Shown here piece after piece: positions 27,870 to 35,753 of a stretch of 64,000 nucleotides of DNA; position 1 is the first letter of the stretch, and the number at the start of each line of letters is the position of its first letter. A program made the position numbers and the translations under genes. The notes under the pieces were generated by a model. That model was not told where the DNA came from and ran no database searches. It saw nothing but the letters and a program-made list of their open reading frames with translations. The stretch is from Campylobacter sp. TTU_617 (GTDB lineage Bacteria; Campylobacterota; Campylobacteria; Campylobacterales; Campylobacteraceae): assembly GCF_016599045.1 (NCBI RefSeq), contig NZ_JAENKV010000002.1, positions 62,001-126,000 on the forward strand, given 5' to 3'.

Positions 27870-29969
27870 TTAATCTTTAATTTCTTGTTTTGTTTTGCAT
27901 TTAGGGCATTCTAAAAAAGTGCCTTTTTTAAGTTCTTTAATCACTAAAATTTCATTACATTCTTTGCATTTTTCTTCACTTGGTTTATATTTACTTATAA
28001 AGTTGCATTTTGGATAGGTGCTACAACCATAAAATTTTCCACGTTTTGAAAAACGTTCTACAAGTTCTCCTTTTTTACAACTTGGGCAAATTATACCTGT
28101 TGAGTTTGTTTTGGTTTTTGTAGGGTTTTGTTCTTCATTTTTATTTTCATTTTTTAAATTTCTTGAGTATTTGCATTTTGGAAAATTTAAGCACGCTATA
28201 AATTCGCCAAAACGCCCTTTTCTTATAACAAGTTCACCACCACAATCAGGACATATTTCACCTAATTTTGTTATAGTTTTTTGACTAACAATTTTTGTTT
28301 TTCCTTCTTCTATTTTTCTTATAAAAGGATAATAAAATTCTTTTAAAGTTTCTTGCCAATTAGCTTTATTTTCAGCAATTTCATCAAGTGTGTTTTCAAG
28401 ATTTGAAGTAAATTTGCTATCTACTATATCACTAAAGTTTTTTTCAAGCATTTCAGTAACTACAAAGGCTGTTTCGCTAGGAATTAATTGTTTTTTATCA
28501 ATCTTTACATAATCACGACTTGTAAGTATAGAAATAGTAGGAGCATAAGTAGAAGGGCGTCCTATACCTAAACTTTCAAGTTTTTTTACAAGTCCTGCTT
28601 CAGAATACCTTGAAGGAGGTTCTGTAAAATGGGAATTCATTTCTAAATTTTGTATTTTTAAATTTTCACCAATTTTAAGATCAGGTAAAATTTTATCTTT
28701 ATCCATATCTCCATATACTTTATAATATCCATCAAATAGTATTTTCCTACCACTTATTTTAAATACAGCTCTATCATTTTTTATAAAAACATTTTGAATT
28801 CCAGAGATAGCAGGATTCATCTGAGAGGCTAAAAAACGATTATAAATTAAAGCATAAAGTTTTAATTCATCTTTATCTAAAAATTTAGTTGCTATTTCTG
28901 GAGTAAAGTCTAAATTTGTAGGTCTTATTGCTTCGTGTGCTTCTTGTGCTCCTTTAGATTTTGTAGTATAAATATTGGCTTTGTTTGGTAAGTATTTTTC
29001 TCCAAAATTATTTTTAATAAATTCTCTTGCATTTTGCACCGCTTCTTTAGCTAAATTTAAACTATCTGTTCTCATATAAGTGATTACACCCATTGTGCCT
29101 TGGTGTGTATTTACACCTTCATAAAGTTTTTGAGCTATCATCATGGTTTTTTTAGGATTAAATCCTAAACGATTACTGGCACTTTGTTGTAAAGTTGAGG
29201 TCATAAAAGGTGGTGGCGGAGATATTTTTCTTTCTTTGCTTTCTATTTCATTTATAAAATAATTATCATTTTTACAAGCTTCAAAAATAAGTTTAGCACG
29301 ATCTTTATTGGTAATAGTAAGTTTTTCTATTTTTCCTTTATCAAATTCAATAAGTTCTGCTTCTAAGTCTTTTTTAAAAATCATATCGATACTAAAATAT
29401 TCTAAAGGAATAAAAGCACGAATTTCTTTTTCTCTATCTACTATGATCTTTAAAGCTGCACTTTGAACACGTCCAGCGCTCAAGCCTTTTTGAATTTTTT
29501 GTCCTAAAAGAGGACTTAATTTATAACCTACAATGCGATCAAGTAAGCGTCTGGTTTGTTGTGCATTGACTGAGTTCATATTGAGTTTTCTTGGATGTTT
29601 TAAAGCATGATCAATAGCACTTTTTGTAATTTCGTGAAATACAATACGAGGAAGTTTTTCTTCATCTTTTCCTATAGCTTTTGCTATATGATAAGCTATA
29701 GCTTCACCTTCTCTATCTTCATCCGTTGCAAGAAAGATTTCTTTAGCGTTTTTAGCTTTTTCTTTTAATTCTTTTACTAAAGAACTATGATCACTTGTAA
29801 TTTTATATTCAGGAATGAAATTATCATTTTCTATTTTGATTCCAAAGCTTGTTTTTGGTAAATCTCTAATATGACCTTTAGAGGCTATAACTTCATAATC
29901 TTTTCCTAAGAAATTTCCTATGGTTTTTGCTTTAGCGGGAGATTCGACTATGATTAGGTTTTTTTTCAT
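27870..29969 (-). CDS. topA: DNA topoisomerase I
   Basis: TopA relaxes negative supercoils by a 5'-phosphotyrosine intermediate. The Toprim domain (IVESPAKAKTIGNFLGKDYE, ATDEDREGEAIAYH) occupies the first 120 residues and the active-site Tyr is in GVITYMRTDSLNLA near residue 295. Three zinc-finger modules end the protein, the first two being CPDCGG...CLNFPKC and CPSCKK...CSTYPKC, the last a CKEC...CPKC pair. At 699 residues it is the typical epsilonproteobacterial size. Confidence 0.97.
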   Translation of the reverse strand: MKKNLIIVESPAKAKTIGNFLGKDYEVIASKGHIRDLPKTSFGIKIENDNFIPEYKITSDHSSLVKELKEKAKNAKEIFLATDEDREGEAIAYHIAKAIGKDEEKLPRIVFHEITKSAIDHALKHPRKLNMNSVNAQQTRRLLDRIVGYKLSPLLGQKIQKGLSAGRVQSAALKIIVDREKEIRAFIPLEYFSIDMIFKKDLEAELIEFDKGKIEKLTITNKDRAKLIFEACKNDNYFINEIESKERKISPPPPFMTSTLQQSASNRLGFNPKKTMMIAQKLYEGVNTHQGTMGVITYMRTDSLNLAKEAVQNAREFIKNNFGEKYLPNKANIYTTKSKGAQEAHEAIRPTNLDFTPEIATKFLDKDELKLYALIYNRFLASQMNPAISGIQNVFIKNDRAVFKISGRKILFDGYYKVYGDMDKDKILPDLKIGENLKIQNLEMNSHFTEPPSRYSEAGLVKKLESLGIGRPSTYAPTISILTSRDYVKIDKKQLIPSETAFVVTEMLEKNFSDIVDSKFTSNLENTLDEIAENKANWQETLKEFYYPFIRKIEEGKTKIVSQKTITKLGEICPDCGGELVIRKGRFGEFIACLNFPKCKYSRNLKNENKNEEQNPTKTKTNSTGIICPSCKKGELVERFSKRGKFYGCSTYPKCNFISKYKPSEEKCKECNEILVIKELKKGTFLECPKCKTKQEIKD

Positions 29970-30020
29970 TCTTTGCCTTTTGTAAAATAAAATGTTTAAT
30001 TTAGCTAAAAAAAATTAAAT

Positions 30021-30866
30021 TTAACTTACATTAAAAGCGCATCTTTGACATAAAGCTTCTAAATATTTTCCTTCTTTAAAGCCTTGTTTAATTTTTTTTG
30101 ATTTTTGAGAATTAATAATGCTTGTAAAAGATTTTTCAAAGATATTTCCAAGGTTAATACAAGCTTTAGCATCTAAACAGCAAGGCACAACTACTCCATT
30201 GCTTAAAATTCCAATTTGCTTAATGAGCCCATAACAAGTTCCTTTAGTATTTATAATTTCATCTTCTAAACTAGGCCATTTAAATGATTTTTTTTGATGC
30301 AATATTATATGTCTTGCAAGACGATTTTTCGCTAGTTTAGGATCTATTTTAGTATTAAAATATGAGTTTAAAAATTGATAAAATTCTAAATTTTCTTTAG
30401 GAAAATTAAAATTTTCATCTAAATTCCAAAGCCTAAGATTGATAAAACTTTTAGCATTTTGCTTAAGATGTTCTTTAAAAAAAGTTAAAATTGGTTCAAA
30501 ATAATCTTTTAGGCTTAATTTATTTTGACTTAAAAAGGCTGTGATTGAAATATTGATTTGGTAAATATTAGAATATTTTAAAAGTAAATTTTGATTTTTA
30601 GTATTAAAGTAAAAACCACTTGTTGTAAGCTCTAATTTCATATTTTTTTCATAAGCTATTTGAATATATTTTTCAAGATTAGATAAAAGTAAAGGATCGC
30701 CTAGCAAATGAAAAGTAAAAAGTTCTGCTTTATTTGAAATTTCTTCAACTAAAGCTTTAAAATTTGATAATTTCATAATTCCTCTTATGTTTTTCATCGA
30801 AGGACAAAATTCACATTTTAAACCACAAATATCGCTAAGTTCTATATAAATTTTTTTAAATTTCAT
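30021..30866 (-). CDS. radical SAM protein with SPASM-like tail
   Basis: The 281-residue product has the radical SAM cluster motif CGLKCEFCPSMK (C-X3-C-X2-C) at about residues 14-25, then FHLLGDPLLL as the SAM-binding strand. The C-terminal third has seven more cysteines (GTCYGL, VVPCCLDAKACINLGN, ALCQRCAFN), as in SPASM or Twitch domains that hold an auxiliary iron-sulfur cluster. Such enzymes often modify peptides, but no peptide substrate gene is adjacent, so the reaction is unknown. It lies between mutY and topA on the same strand. Confidence 0.85.
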   Translation of the reverse strand: MKFKKIYIELSDICGLKCEFCPSMKNIRGIMKLSNFKALVEEISNKAELFTFHLLGDPLLLSNLEKYIQIAYEKNMKLELTTSGFYFNTKNQNLLLKYSNIYQINISITAFLSQNKLSLKDYFEPILTFFKEHLKQNAKSFINLRLWNLDENFNFPKENLEFYQFLNSYFNTKIDPKLAKNRLARHIILHQKKSFKWPSLEDEIINTKGTCYGLIKQIGILSNGVVVPCCLDAKACINLGNIFEKSFTSIINSQKSKKIKQGFKEGKYLEALCQRCAFNVS

Positions 30867-30929
30867 TATTGTCCAATTTAAATTTTTAAAATAATTTTAT
30901 ATTATAATAAATTAAAACCAAACACTAAG

Positions 30930-31955
30930 TTATAATAGATTTTTAACTTTTTTCAAGGCTTTTAAGGAAAGAATTGAAATGGGTATGTTGTCTAATTCTT
31001 TAAAACTTTTAAATTCATAGCTTTTATCTTCTTTATCTAAAATTTGATGATAAACTTTAACATTAATTTTAAATTTGGTATAGCCGTGTTTAAACTCAGC
31101 TATTGGTTTCATATTTTCATTTAAATTAAATTCATCATCCTTAAAAAAGGGAAAATTATATAAACCTTTATAAAGTTTTTTAGAGCTTTTTTGGATGCTA
31201 AATTTCTTTTGAAATTCAAATAAAACAAGATTTAAATTTAAATTTTCATATAGTATTTTTTTGGTTTTTGGGTAAAGCTTCGTATTGAATTTTCCTAGAC
31301 AAAACTCATAAATTGGACAAATTCCGCATTTTGGATTTTTAGGTAAACAAATCAAAGCTCCTATATCAAGTAAAGCTTGATTGTGATCAAAAGCATTGTT
31401 TAAATTTAAAATTTTTTCAGCTTTGAGTTCTAATTCTTTCATATTAGGATTTTCTAAAGCAAATAGTCTGCATAAAACACGTTTTATATTGCCATCAACA
31501 AAGCTTACTTTTTCATCATATCCAAAGCAAGCAATAGCTCCAGCTGTATAAGATCCTATACCGCTTAAACTTTTTAAATCTTTAATATTTTTTGGCAAAG
31601 AACCATTAAATTTTTGTATACAAGCTATAGCTGCTTTTTTTAAATTTCTAGCCCTAGAATAATATCCAAGTCCTTGCCATACCTTTAAAAGTTTTTCTTC
31701 ATTTGCATTTGCAAGGCTTGTTAAATTTGGAAATTTTTCTAAAAAAGGAAAATAGAATTTTTCTAATACTGATTTTACTTGAGTTTGCTGAAGCATAATT
31801 TCGCTTATATAAACCCCATAAGCACGCTCAATGTGACAAAGTCTTTTATCACATAAAGAACTTTGTAAATTTCTCCAAGGTAGTTCTTTTCTACCGTTTT
31901 TTTCATACCAAATCAGTAGATTTTCTTGTAATTTTTTAATGGTTTGTTTTTGCAT
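30930..31955 (-). CDS. mutY: A/G-specific adenine glycosylase MutY
   Basis: MutY removes adenine opposite 8-oxoguanine. The helix-hairpin-helix and catalytic region LSGIGSYTAGAIACFGYDEK with VDGNIKRVL is present, EIMLQQTQV lies near residue 55, and the [4Fe-4S] loop C-X6-C-X2-C-X5-C appears as CLPKNPKCGICPIYEFC. A C-terminal NUDIX-like 8-oxoG recognition domain follows. The ATG at 31955 is preferred to an upstream TTG at 31970, giving 341 residues. Confidence 0.95.
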   Translation of the reverse strand: MQKQTIKKLQENLLIWYEKNGRKELPWRNLQSSLCDKRLCHIERAYGVYISEIMLQQTQVKSVLEKFYFPFLEKFPNLTSLANANEEKLLKVWQGLGYYSRARNLKKAAIACIQKFNGSLPKNIKDLKSLSGIGSYTAGAIACFGYDEKVSFVDGNIKRVLCRLFALENPNMKELELKAEKILNLNNAFDHNQALLDIGALICLPKNPKCGICPIYEFCLGKFNTKLYPKTKKILYENLNLNLVLFEFQKKFSIQKSSKKLYKGLYNFPFFKDDEFNLNENMKPIAEFKHGYTKFKINVKVYHQILDKEDKSYEFKSFKELDNIPISILSLKALKKVKNLL

Positions 31956-32198
31956 AAAAGAGTATAACAAAAAAATAAAATTTATAGCAATATATTTTAA
32001 TTTTTACCCTAAGACAAATTTATAAATATTAAAAAAGTAATTAAATTTTAATTAATTTAACAAAAATTTAATAAAAATATACTAAAAGCTTGTTTTTTCA
32101 TTTTTAAAATAAAATATTATTAAAACGTATTATTAAAATATATTATTAAAAAATATCTAAAAAATAAATTTTTATTTTGAAAATAGAAATCTTTGTGA

Positions 32199-32204
32199 TA
32201 TAAT
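32199..32204 (+). promoter_or_regulatory. -10 element of the hemerythrin pair
   Basis: A consensus TATAAT is preceded by TGTGA. If transcription starts about seven bases downstream, the leader consists mainly of the 11-nt repeats that follow. Confidence 0.6.
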
Positions 32205-32208
32205 ATTT

Positions 32209-32244
32209 ACAGAATATTTACAGAATATTTACAGAATATTCTGT
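32209..32244 (+). repeat. three 11-nt repeats ending in a 14-bp palindrome, leader of hemerythrin genes
   Basis: The unit ACAGAATATTT occurs at 32209 and 32220 and, as ACAGAATATT, at 32231. The last copy is extended by CTGT to make a perfect palindrome ACAGAATATTCTGT (32231-32244), directly abutting the ribosome binding site AAAGGA (32245-32250). The geometry fits an operator array or an RNA hairpin next to the ribosome binding site; each upstream copy could also pair with AATATTCTGT. The regulator is unknown. Confidence 0.75.
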
Positions 32245-32259
32245 AAAGGAATGGATAAA

Positions 32260-32880
32260 ATGGAAGATTATAGATTAATCCCAGCTTGGGATGAGTGCTA
32301 TAGTATTAATAATAAAAAAATTGATGCTCAGCATAAAAGACTCTTTGAACTTGCTGCAAAAGTTGAAAATGCAGTTTATAAATTTGTTAAACGTGATGAA
32401 TTAAAAGAAATTTTAACAGAACTCTTCAACTACATGAAAGAGCATTTCCATGATGAAGAAAAATTTATGGAAGAGATCCAATATCCTTATCTTCAAGAGC
32501 ATAGACAAATGCATAAAAATATCATATATGAAATGTCTAGATTGATTCAAAATATAAAAACCACAAATGATCTTAAAGAAAGATTGTATTATATGATGTC
32601 AAATTGGCTTTATAAACATATCTTAAAATATGATCTTAAAATAGCAATTTGGGCCAATGAAAATAAAACGAAAACTTTAAATGATGAAAAATCAGTCCAA
32701 AATCAACCCATAATACATGAAAATTTAGAATTTATTTATTCTTGTCCTTGCAAAATAAATCATAGATTAAATTTTAAAGAACATATGAGTATGACTAATG
32801 ATGATACAACTATAAAATGCAAAAAATGTCATCAGCTTTTAGTTTTTATTAAGAGTGAAGAAAAAACTTATAAAGGATAA
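32260..32880 (+). CDS. bacteriohemerythrin with C-terminal CXC/CXXC module (copy 1)
   Basis: The first 135 residues form a hemerythrin domain with all the di-iron ligand motifs: AQHKRLFEL, HFHDEEKFM, EHRQMHKNI and HILKYD. Such proteins bind O2 at a di-iron site, and in Campylobacter related ones protect oxygen-sensitive iron-sulfur enzymes. After a linker, the last 45 residues carry CPC and CKKC, a zinc-ribbon-like pair. AAAGGA lies nine bases before the ATG at 32260; the ATG at 32251 directly touches AAAGGA and is unlikely. A close paralogue follows after 3 bases. Confidence 0.88.
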   Translation: MEDYRLIPAWDECYSINNKKIDAQHKRLFELAAKVENAVYKFVKRDELKEILTELFNYMKEHFHDEEKFMEEIQYPYLQEHRQMHKNIIYEMSRLIQNIKTTNDLKERLYYMMSNWLYKHILKYDLKIAIWANENKTKTLNDEKSVQNQPIIHENLEFIYSCPCKINHRLNFKEHMSMTNDDTTIKCKKCHQLLVFIKSEEKTYKG

Positions 32881-32883
32881 AGA

Positions 32884-33477
32884 TTGCTACCAAAATGGGA
32901 TAAGAGTTATAGTGTTCATAATAGTAAAATTGATGCTCAGCATAAAAAACTATTTGAACTTGCAGCAAAAGTAGAATATATGCTTGATAAACCTGTATAT
33001 AAAGATAAAATTAAAACCTTGCTTATGGAATTTTTTAATTATATGAAATATCATTTTAATGATGAAGAAAAATATATGTCGGCTATTAAATATCCTTATT
33101 TTGAAGAGCACTGCAGGATTCATAAAGAAATCACCCAATCTATGATAGAGCTTATACAAAATATAAAAACCACAAATGATTTAAAAGAAAAGCTTTATGC
33201 TATGGTAAAAAAATGGCTTTTAGAACATATACTTTATGAAGATATGAAAGTAGAGCAATGGAGAATAGGATCTTTAAGTTCTGATAGTGGGGCTGATATT
33301 AGTTTTGAAGAAATCAAAGATGAAGATGATGAGTTAGCAATTTATTTTTACACTTGTCAATGTTTAGGACAAATTCACGATGTGCCTTTTGGAATTCATA
33401 AAAAGATTCAAGATAAAAATGCCAAATTTAGATGTAAAAAATGTAATCATATTATAGGATTTTTAAAAAAAGGATAA
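32884..33477 (+). CDS. bacteriohemerythrin with C-terminal CXC/CXXC module (copy 2)
   Basis: This is a paralogue of the preceding gene: AQHKKLFEL, HFNDEEKYM, EHCRIHKEI and HILYED supply the di-iron ligands, and the block QNIKTTNDLKE is identical in both. The tail again has CXC (TCQCL) and CXXC (CKKC). The start is a TTG at 32884 behind AAGGATAAAGA, giving 197 residues (MLPKWDKSYS). The two copies differ most in the linker, so the duplication is not recent. They are certainly co-transcribed. Confidence 0.88.
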   Translation: MLPKWDKSYSVHNSKIDAQHKKLFELAAKVEYMLDKPVYKDKIKTLLMEFFNYMKYHFNDEEKYMSAIKYPYFEEHCRIHKEITQSMIELIQNIKTTNDLKEKLYAMVKKWLLEHILYEDMKVEQWRIGSLSSDSGADISFEEIKDEDDELAIYFYTCQCLGQIHDVPFGIHKKIQDKNAKFRCKKCNHIIGFLKKG

Positions 33478-33541
33478 AGGAATATTGATTTTTATATTTC
33501 TTTGCTAAAATTAGCTTAAATTTTTAACAAAGGAAAGAAAT

Positions 33542-34327
33542 ATGCTAACTTTTTTTAAGGGTTTGGGTGTAGGTTTTTTATGTCTATTACTTTTTATTTT
33601 AGGGGTTATTTTTAATGTTGAGTTTTTAAACAAGAAAAAAGATTTAAATAGTAGTTTGAACTCCAATAGATATCTGAGTTTTTCAAGAAATATTGAAGAA
33701 AGTTCAAAAATAAGTCCTGATGTATTTAATGCGCATATTAATTTTTGGGCAAATGAGCTTTTAAGTACAAAAATTTCTTTAACTCAAGAAGAAAAAAATC
33801 AAATCTCTAATACTTTTAATGAAATTTTACAAAGAGCTAAACAAGATAAATTTTGCACCGGTGGTTCTTATAGTTTGGAGCCAAATTTCTCTTATAAAGA
33901 TGGAATTCAAATTCCAAAAGGACAAAGATTAAACGCTTATTTAAATTGTGATATAAAACCAGAAGAATTAAGCGCATTTAATGCTTTTATCAATGATTTA
34001 AATGCCATTGTAGCAAAAAGTGATTTTGTAAGCGTTTCAATGCCTTCTTTAAATGCTAAATTTTCTGATGAGCTTTTAAAAGAAAGCAAAGAAAAACTTT
34101 ATGATAAACTTTTAACAAAATCATTAGAATATGAAAAAAAATATTCTAGCGATTTAAATAGAACTTGTACTTTAAGATCTTTAAATATCACCCAAAGACA
34201 GCCAAATGCAATGATGCCAAGAGTTTTAAATTCAAGTGCTAAAATGGATGGAGTAGAACTTTCTTTGCCTATCGTAACAGAAGGGGATCAGAAATTAGAA
34301 GCTATTGTAAGTTATATTTGTAAGTAA
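33542..34327 (+). CDS. membrane-anchored SIMPL-like protein (first copy)
   Basis: The 261-residue product has one N-terminal membrane helix (LGVGFLCLLLFILGVIFNV) and an exported domain. The alternating pattern (FCTGGSYSLEPNFSY, LNAYLNCDIKPEEL, LEYEKKYSSDLNRTCTL) resembles the SIMPL/DUF541 fold seen more clearly in the gene at 35015. Four cysteines in the exported part could form two disulfides. A pgl-type sequon, DLNRT, is present. The ATG is preceded by AAAGGAAAG. Function unknown. Confidence 0.78.
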   Translation: MLTFFKGLGVGFLCLLLFILGVIFNVEFLNKKKDLNSSLNSNRYLSFSRNIEESSKISPDVFNAHINFWANELLSTKISLTQEEKNQISNTFNEILQRAKQDKFCTGGSYSLEPNFSYKDGIQIPKGQRLNAYLNCDIKPEELSAFNAFINDLNAIVAKSDFVSVSMPSLNAKFSDELLKESKEKLYDKLLTKSLEYEKKYSSDLNRTCTLRSLNITQRQPNAMMPRVLNSSAKMDGVELSLPIVTEGDQKLEAIVSYICK

Positions 34328-34410
34328 ATAAAAATAAATCTTAACAATATTTTAAGTTTAATTTGTTAAGATTTCATCTTTACTTACTTATTTTATATAA
34401 AGTTTTTTTC

Positions 34411-34485
34411 GCGGGAATAGCTCAGGGGTAGAGCACAACCTTGCCAAGGTTGGTGTCGCGAGTTCGATTCTCGTTTCCCGCTCCA
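34411..34485 (+). tRNA. tRNA-Gly (GCC)
   Basis: The cloverleaf folds with acceptor GCGGGAA paired to TTCCCGC. The anticodon loop TTGCCAA gives anticodon GCC. The CCA end is encoded. First of a four-tRNA cluster. Confidence 0.97.
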
Positions 34486-34494
34486 TTATCACCC

Positions 34495-34583
34495 GCCCGG
34501 GTGGTGGAATTGGTAGACACAAGGGACTTAAAATCCCTCGGAATTTTTCTTCCGTGCCGGTTCAAGTCCGGCCTCGGGCACCA
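34495..34583 (+). tRNA. tRNA-Leu (TAA)
   Basis: The 89-base class II tRNA has a long variable arm. The anticodon loop CTTAAAA gives TAA, reading UUA and UUG. Acceptor GCCCGGG pairs with CTCGGGC, and CCA is encoded. Confidence 0.97.
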
Positions 34584-34590
34584 TATTCAA

Positions 34591-34664
34591 GGCGACATAG
34601 CCAAGCGGTAAGGCATGGGCCTGCAAAGCCTTGATCTCCGGTTCGAATCCGGATGTCGCCTCCA
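34591..34664 (+). tRNA. tRNA-Cys (GCA)
   Basis: Acceptor GGCGACA pairs with TGTCGCC, the anticodon is GCA, and CCA is encoded. Confidence 0.97.
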
Positions 34665-34689
34665 GCGATAGATTTCTTTACAATTTTTT

Positions 34690-34777
34690 CGGGAGATGGC
34701 TGAGTGGTCGAAAGCGGCGGTCTTGAAAACCGTTGAGGGTTACACCTCCAGGGGTTCGAATCCCTTTCTCCCGGCCA
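34690..34777 (+). tRNA. tRNA-Ser (TGA)
   Basis: Class II tRNA with a long variable arm. Acceptor CGGGAGA pairs with TCTCCCG, the anticodon loop CTTGAAA gives TGA, and CCA is encoded. The 237 bases after it up to 35014 are AT-rich with no gene seen. Confidence 0.96.
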
Positions 34778-35014
34778 CGTTTTGTTTTCTAGTTTCTAAA
34801 TTTTGTTTTAAGATTTAAATTTTATCTTTGATTGTTTTTTAAAAATTTAAAATTTAAAGATTTTAAATTTTTAAAAATATTTTACTTTTTATAATCCTTA
34901 CTATCTAAAAATAAAAGTTTTAATAATATAAATTTTATCCATAGATTAATACTATTTCAAATTTATAAAAGATAAAATAAGAATTTTATTTTCATTAATT
35001 TTTAAAGGATAAAA

Positions 35015-35716
35015 ATGAAACTAAATACTTTTTTTATATCTTTAGCTATCATTTTGGCTAGTTTGATTTTTATAATAGGTTTAAATAAAGCTTTAAATGA
35101 TTTTAAAACATTTGATAGAAGTGTGATAGTAAAAGGCTTAAGTCAAAAAGATATCGAAGCAGATACGCTTATATTTCCTATAAAATTTACAAGATCAAAT
35201 AACAATCTTGCTAATTTATATGAAGATTTGGAAAAAGATAAGCAAAATATACTTAAATTTTTGCAAGATCAAGGCGTAAGAGCTGATGAGATAAGCTATA
35301 ATGCCCCAAATATCACAGATAAACTAAGTGATCCTTATAGAAATGACAATCAAGTAGCCTTTAGATATATAGGCACGGGAAATTTACTCATCTATACTAA
35401 AAATGTAAAACTTGGAAAAAGCATACTAGAAAAAATTTCAACACTTGGAAAACTTGGTATAGTGATAAAAATCGATGATTATGAGATAGAGTATCTTTAT
35501 ACCAAACTAAATGATATAAAACCAAAGATGATAGAAGAAGCCACGCTCAATGCTAGAAACGCGGCCTTAAAATTCGCACAAGATTCAAATAGCACACTGG
35601 GTAAAATTAAAAAAGCTTCTCAAGGGCAATTTAGCATTAGCAATAGAGATAAAAATACCCCTTATATCAAAACTATAAGAGTGGTTTCTACTATAGAATA
35701 TTACTTAAAAGACTGA
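35015..35716 (+). CDS. SIMPL-domain (DUF541) exported protein
   Basis: The 233-residue product has one N-terminal membrane helix (LAIILASLIFIIGLNKAL) and then the SIMPL/DUF541 signature FDRSVIVKGLSQKDIEADT, with DLEKDKQNILKFLQDQGV and EATLNARNAALKFAQDSN typical of the family. Family members are periplasmic or surface-associated and poorly understood. A pgl-type sequon, DSNST, is present. The ATG is preceded by AAAGGATAAAA. With the similar gene at 33542 it brackets the four-tRNA cluster. Confidence 0.86.
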   Translation: MKLNTFFISLAIILASLIFIIGLNKALNDFKTFDRSVIVKGLSQKDIEADTLIFPIKFTRSNNNLANLYEDLEKDKQNILKFLQDQGVRADEISYNAPNITDKLSDPYRNDNQVAFRYIGTGNLLIYTKNVKLGKSILEKISTLGKLGIVIKIDDYEIEYLYTKLNDIKPKMIEEATLNARNAALKFAQDSNSTLGKIKKASQGQFSISNRDKNTPYIKTIRVVSTIEYYLKD

Positions 35717-35727
35717 TTGTAAAATTT

Positions 35728-35753
35728 CAAACTAAGCTTTAAAGCTTAGTTTG
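35728..35753. terminator. bidirectional terminator, perfect 26-bp palindrome
   Basis: Two 13-base arms, CAAACTAAGCTTT and its complement, meet with no spacer. The palindrome lies between the convergent SIMPL gene and the membrane protein gene, and contains the stop codon of the latter (35746-35748). Confidence 0.8.

Larger units (their letters stand above)
31956..32259. other. divergent intergenic region, mutY to hemerythrin
   Basis: About 300 bases of extreme AT content separate the two divergent genes. Apart from the promoter and repeat leader near its right end (32199-32244) I see no open frame, RNA gene or other structure. Confidence 0.7.

Noticed and set aside
32209-32244. short repeat cluster as a CRISPR array
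   Set aside because: Units are 11 nt, directly abutting with no spacers, and there are no cas genes.
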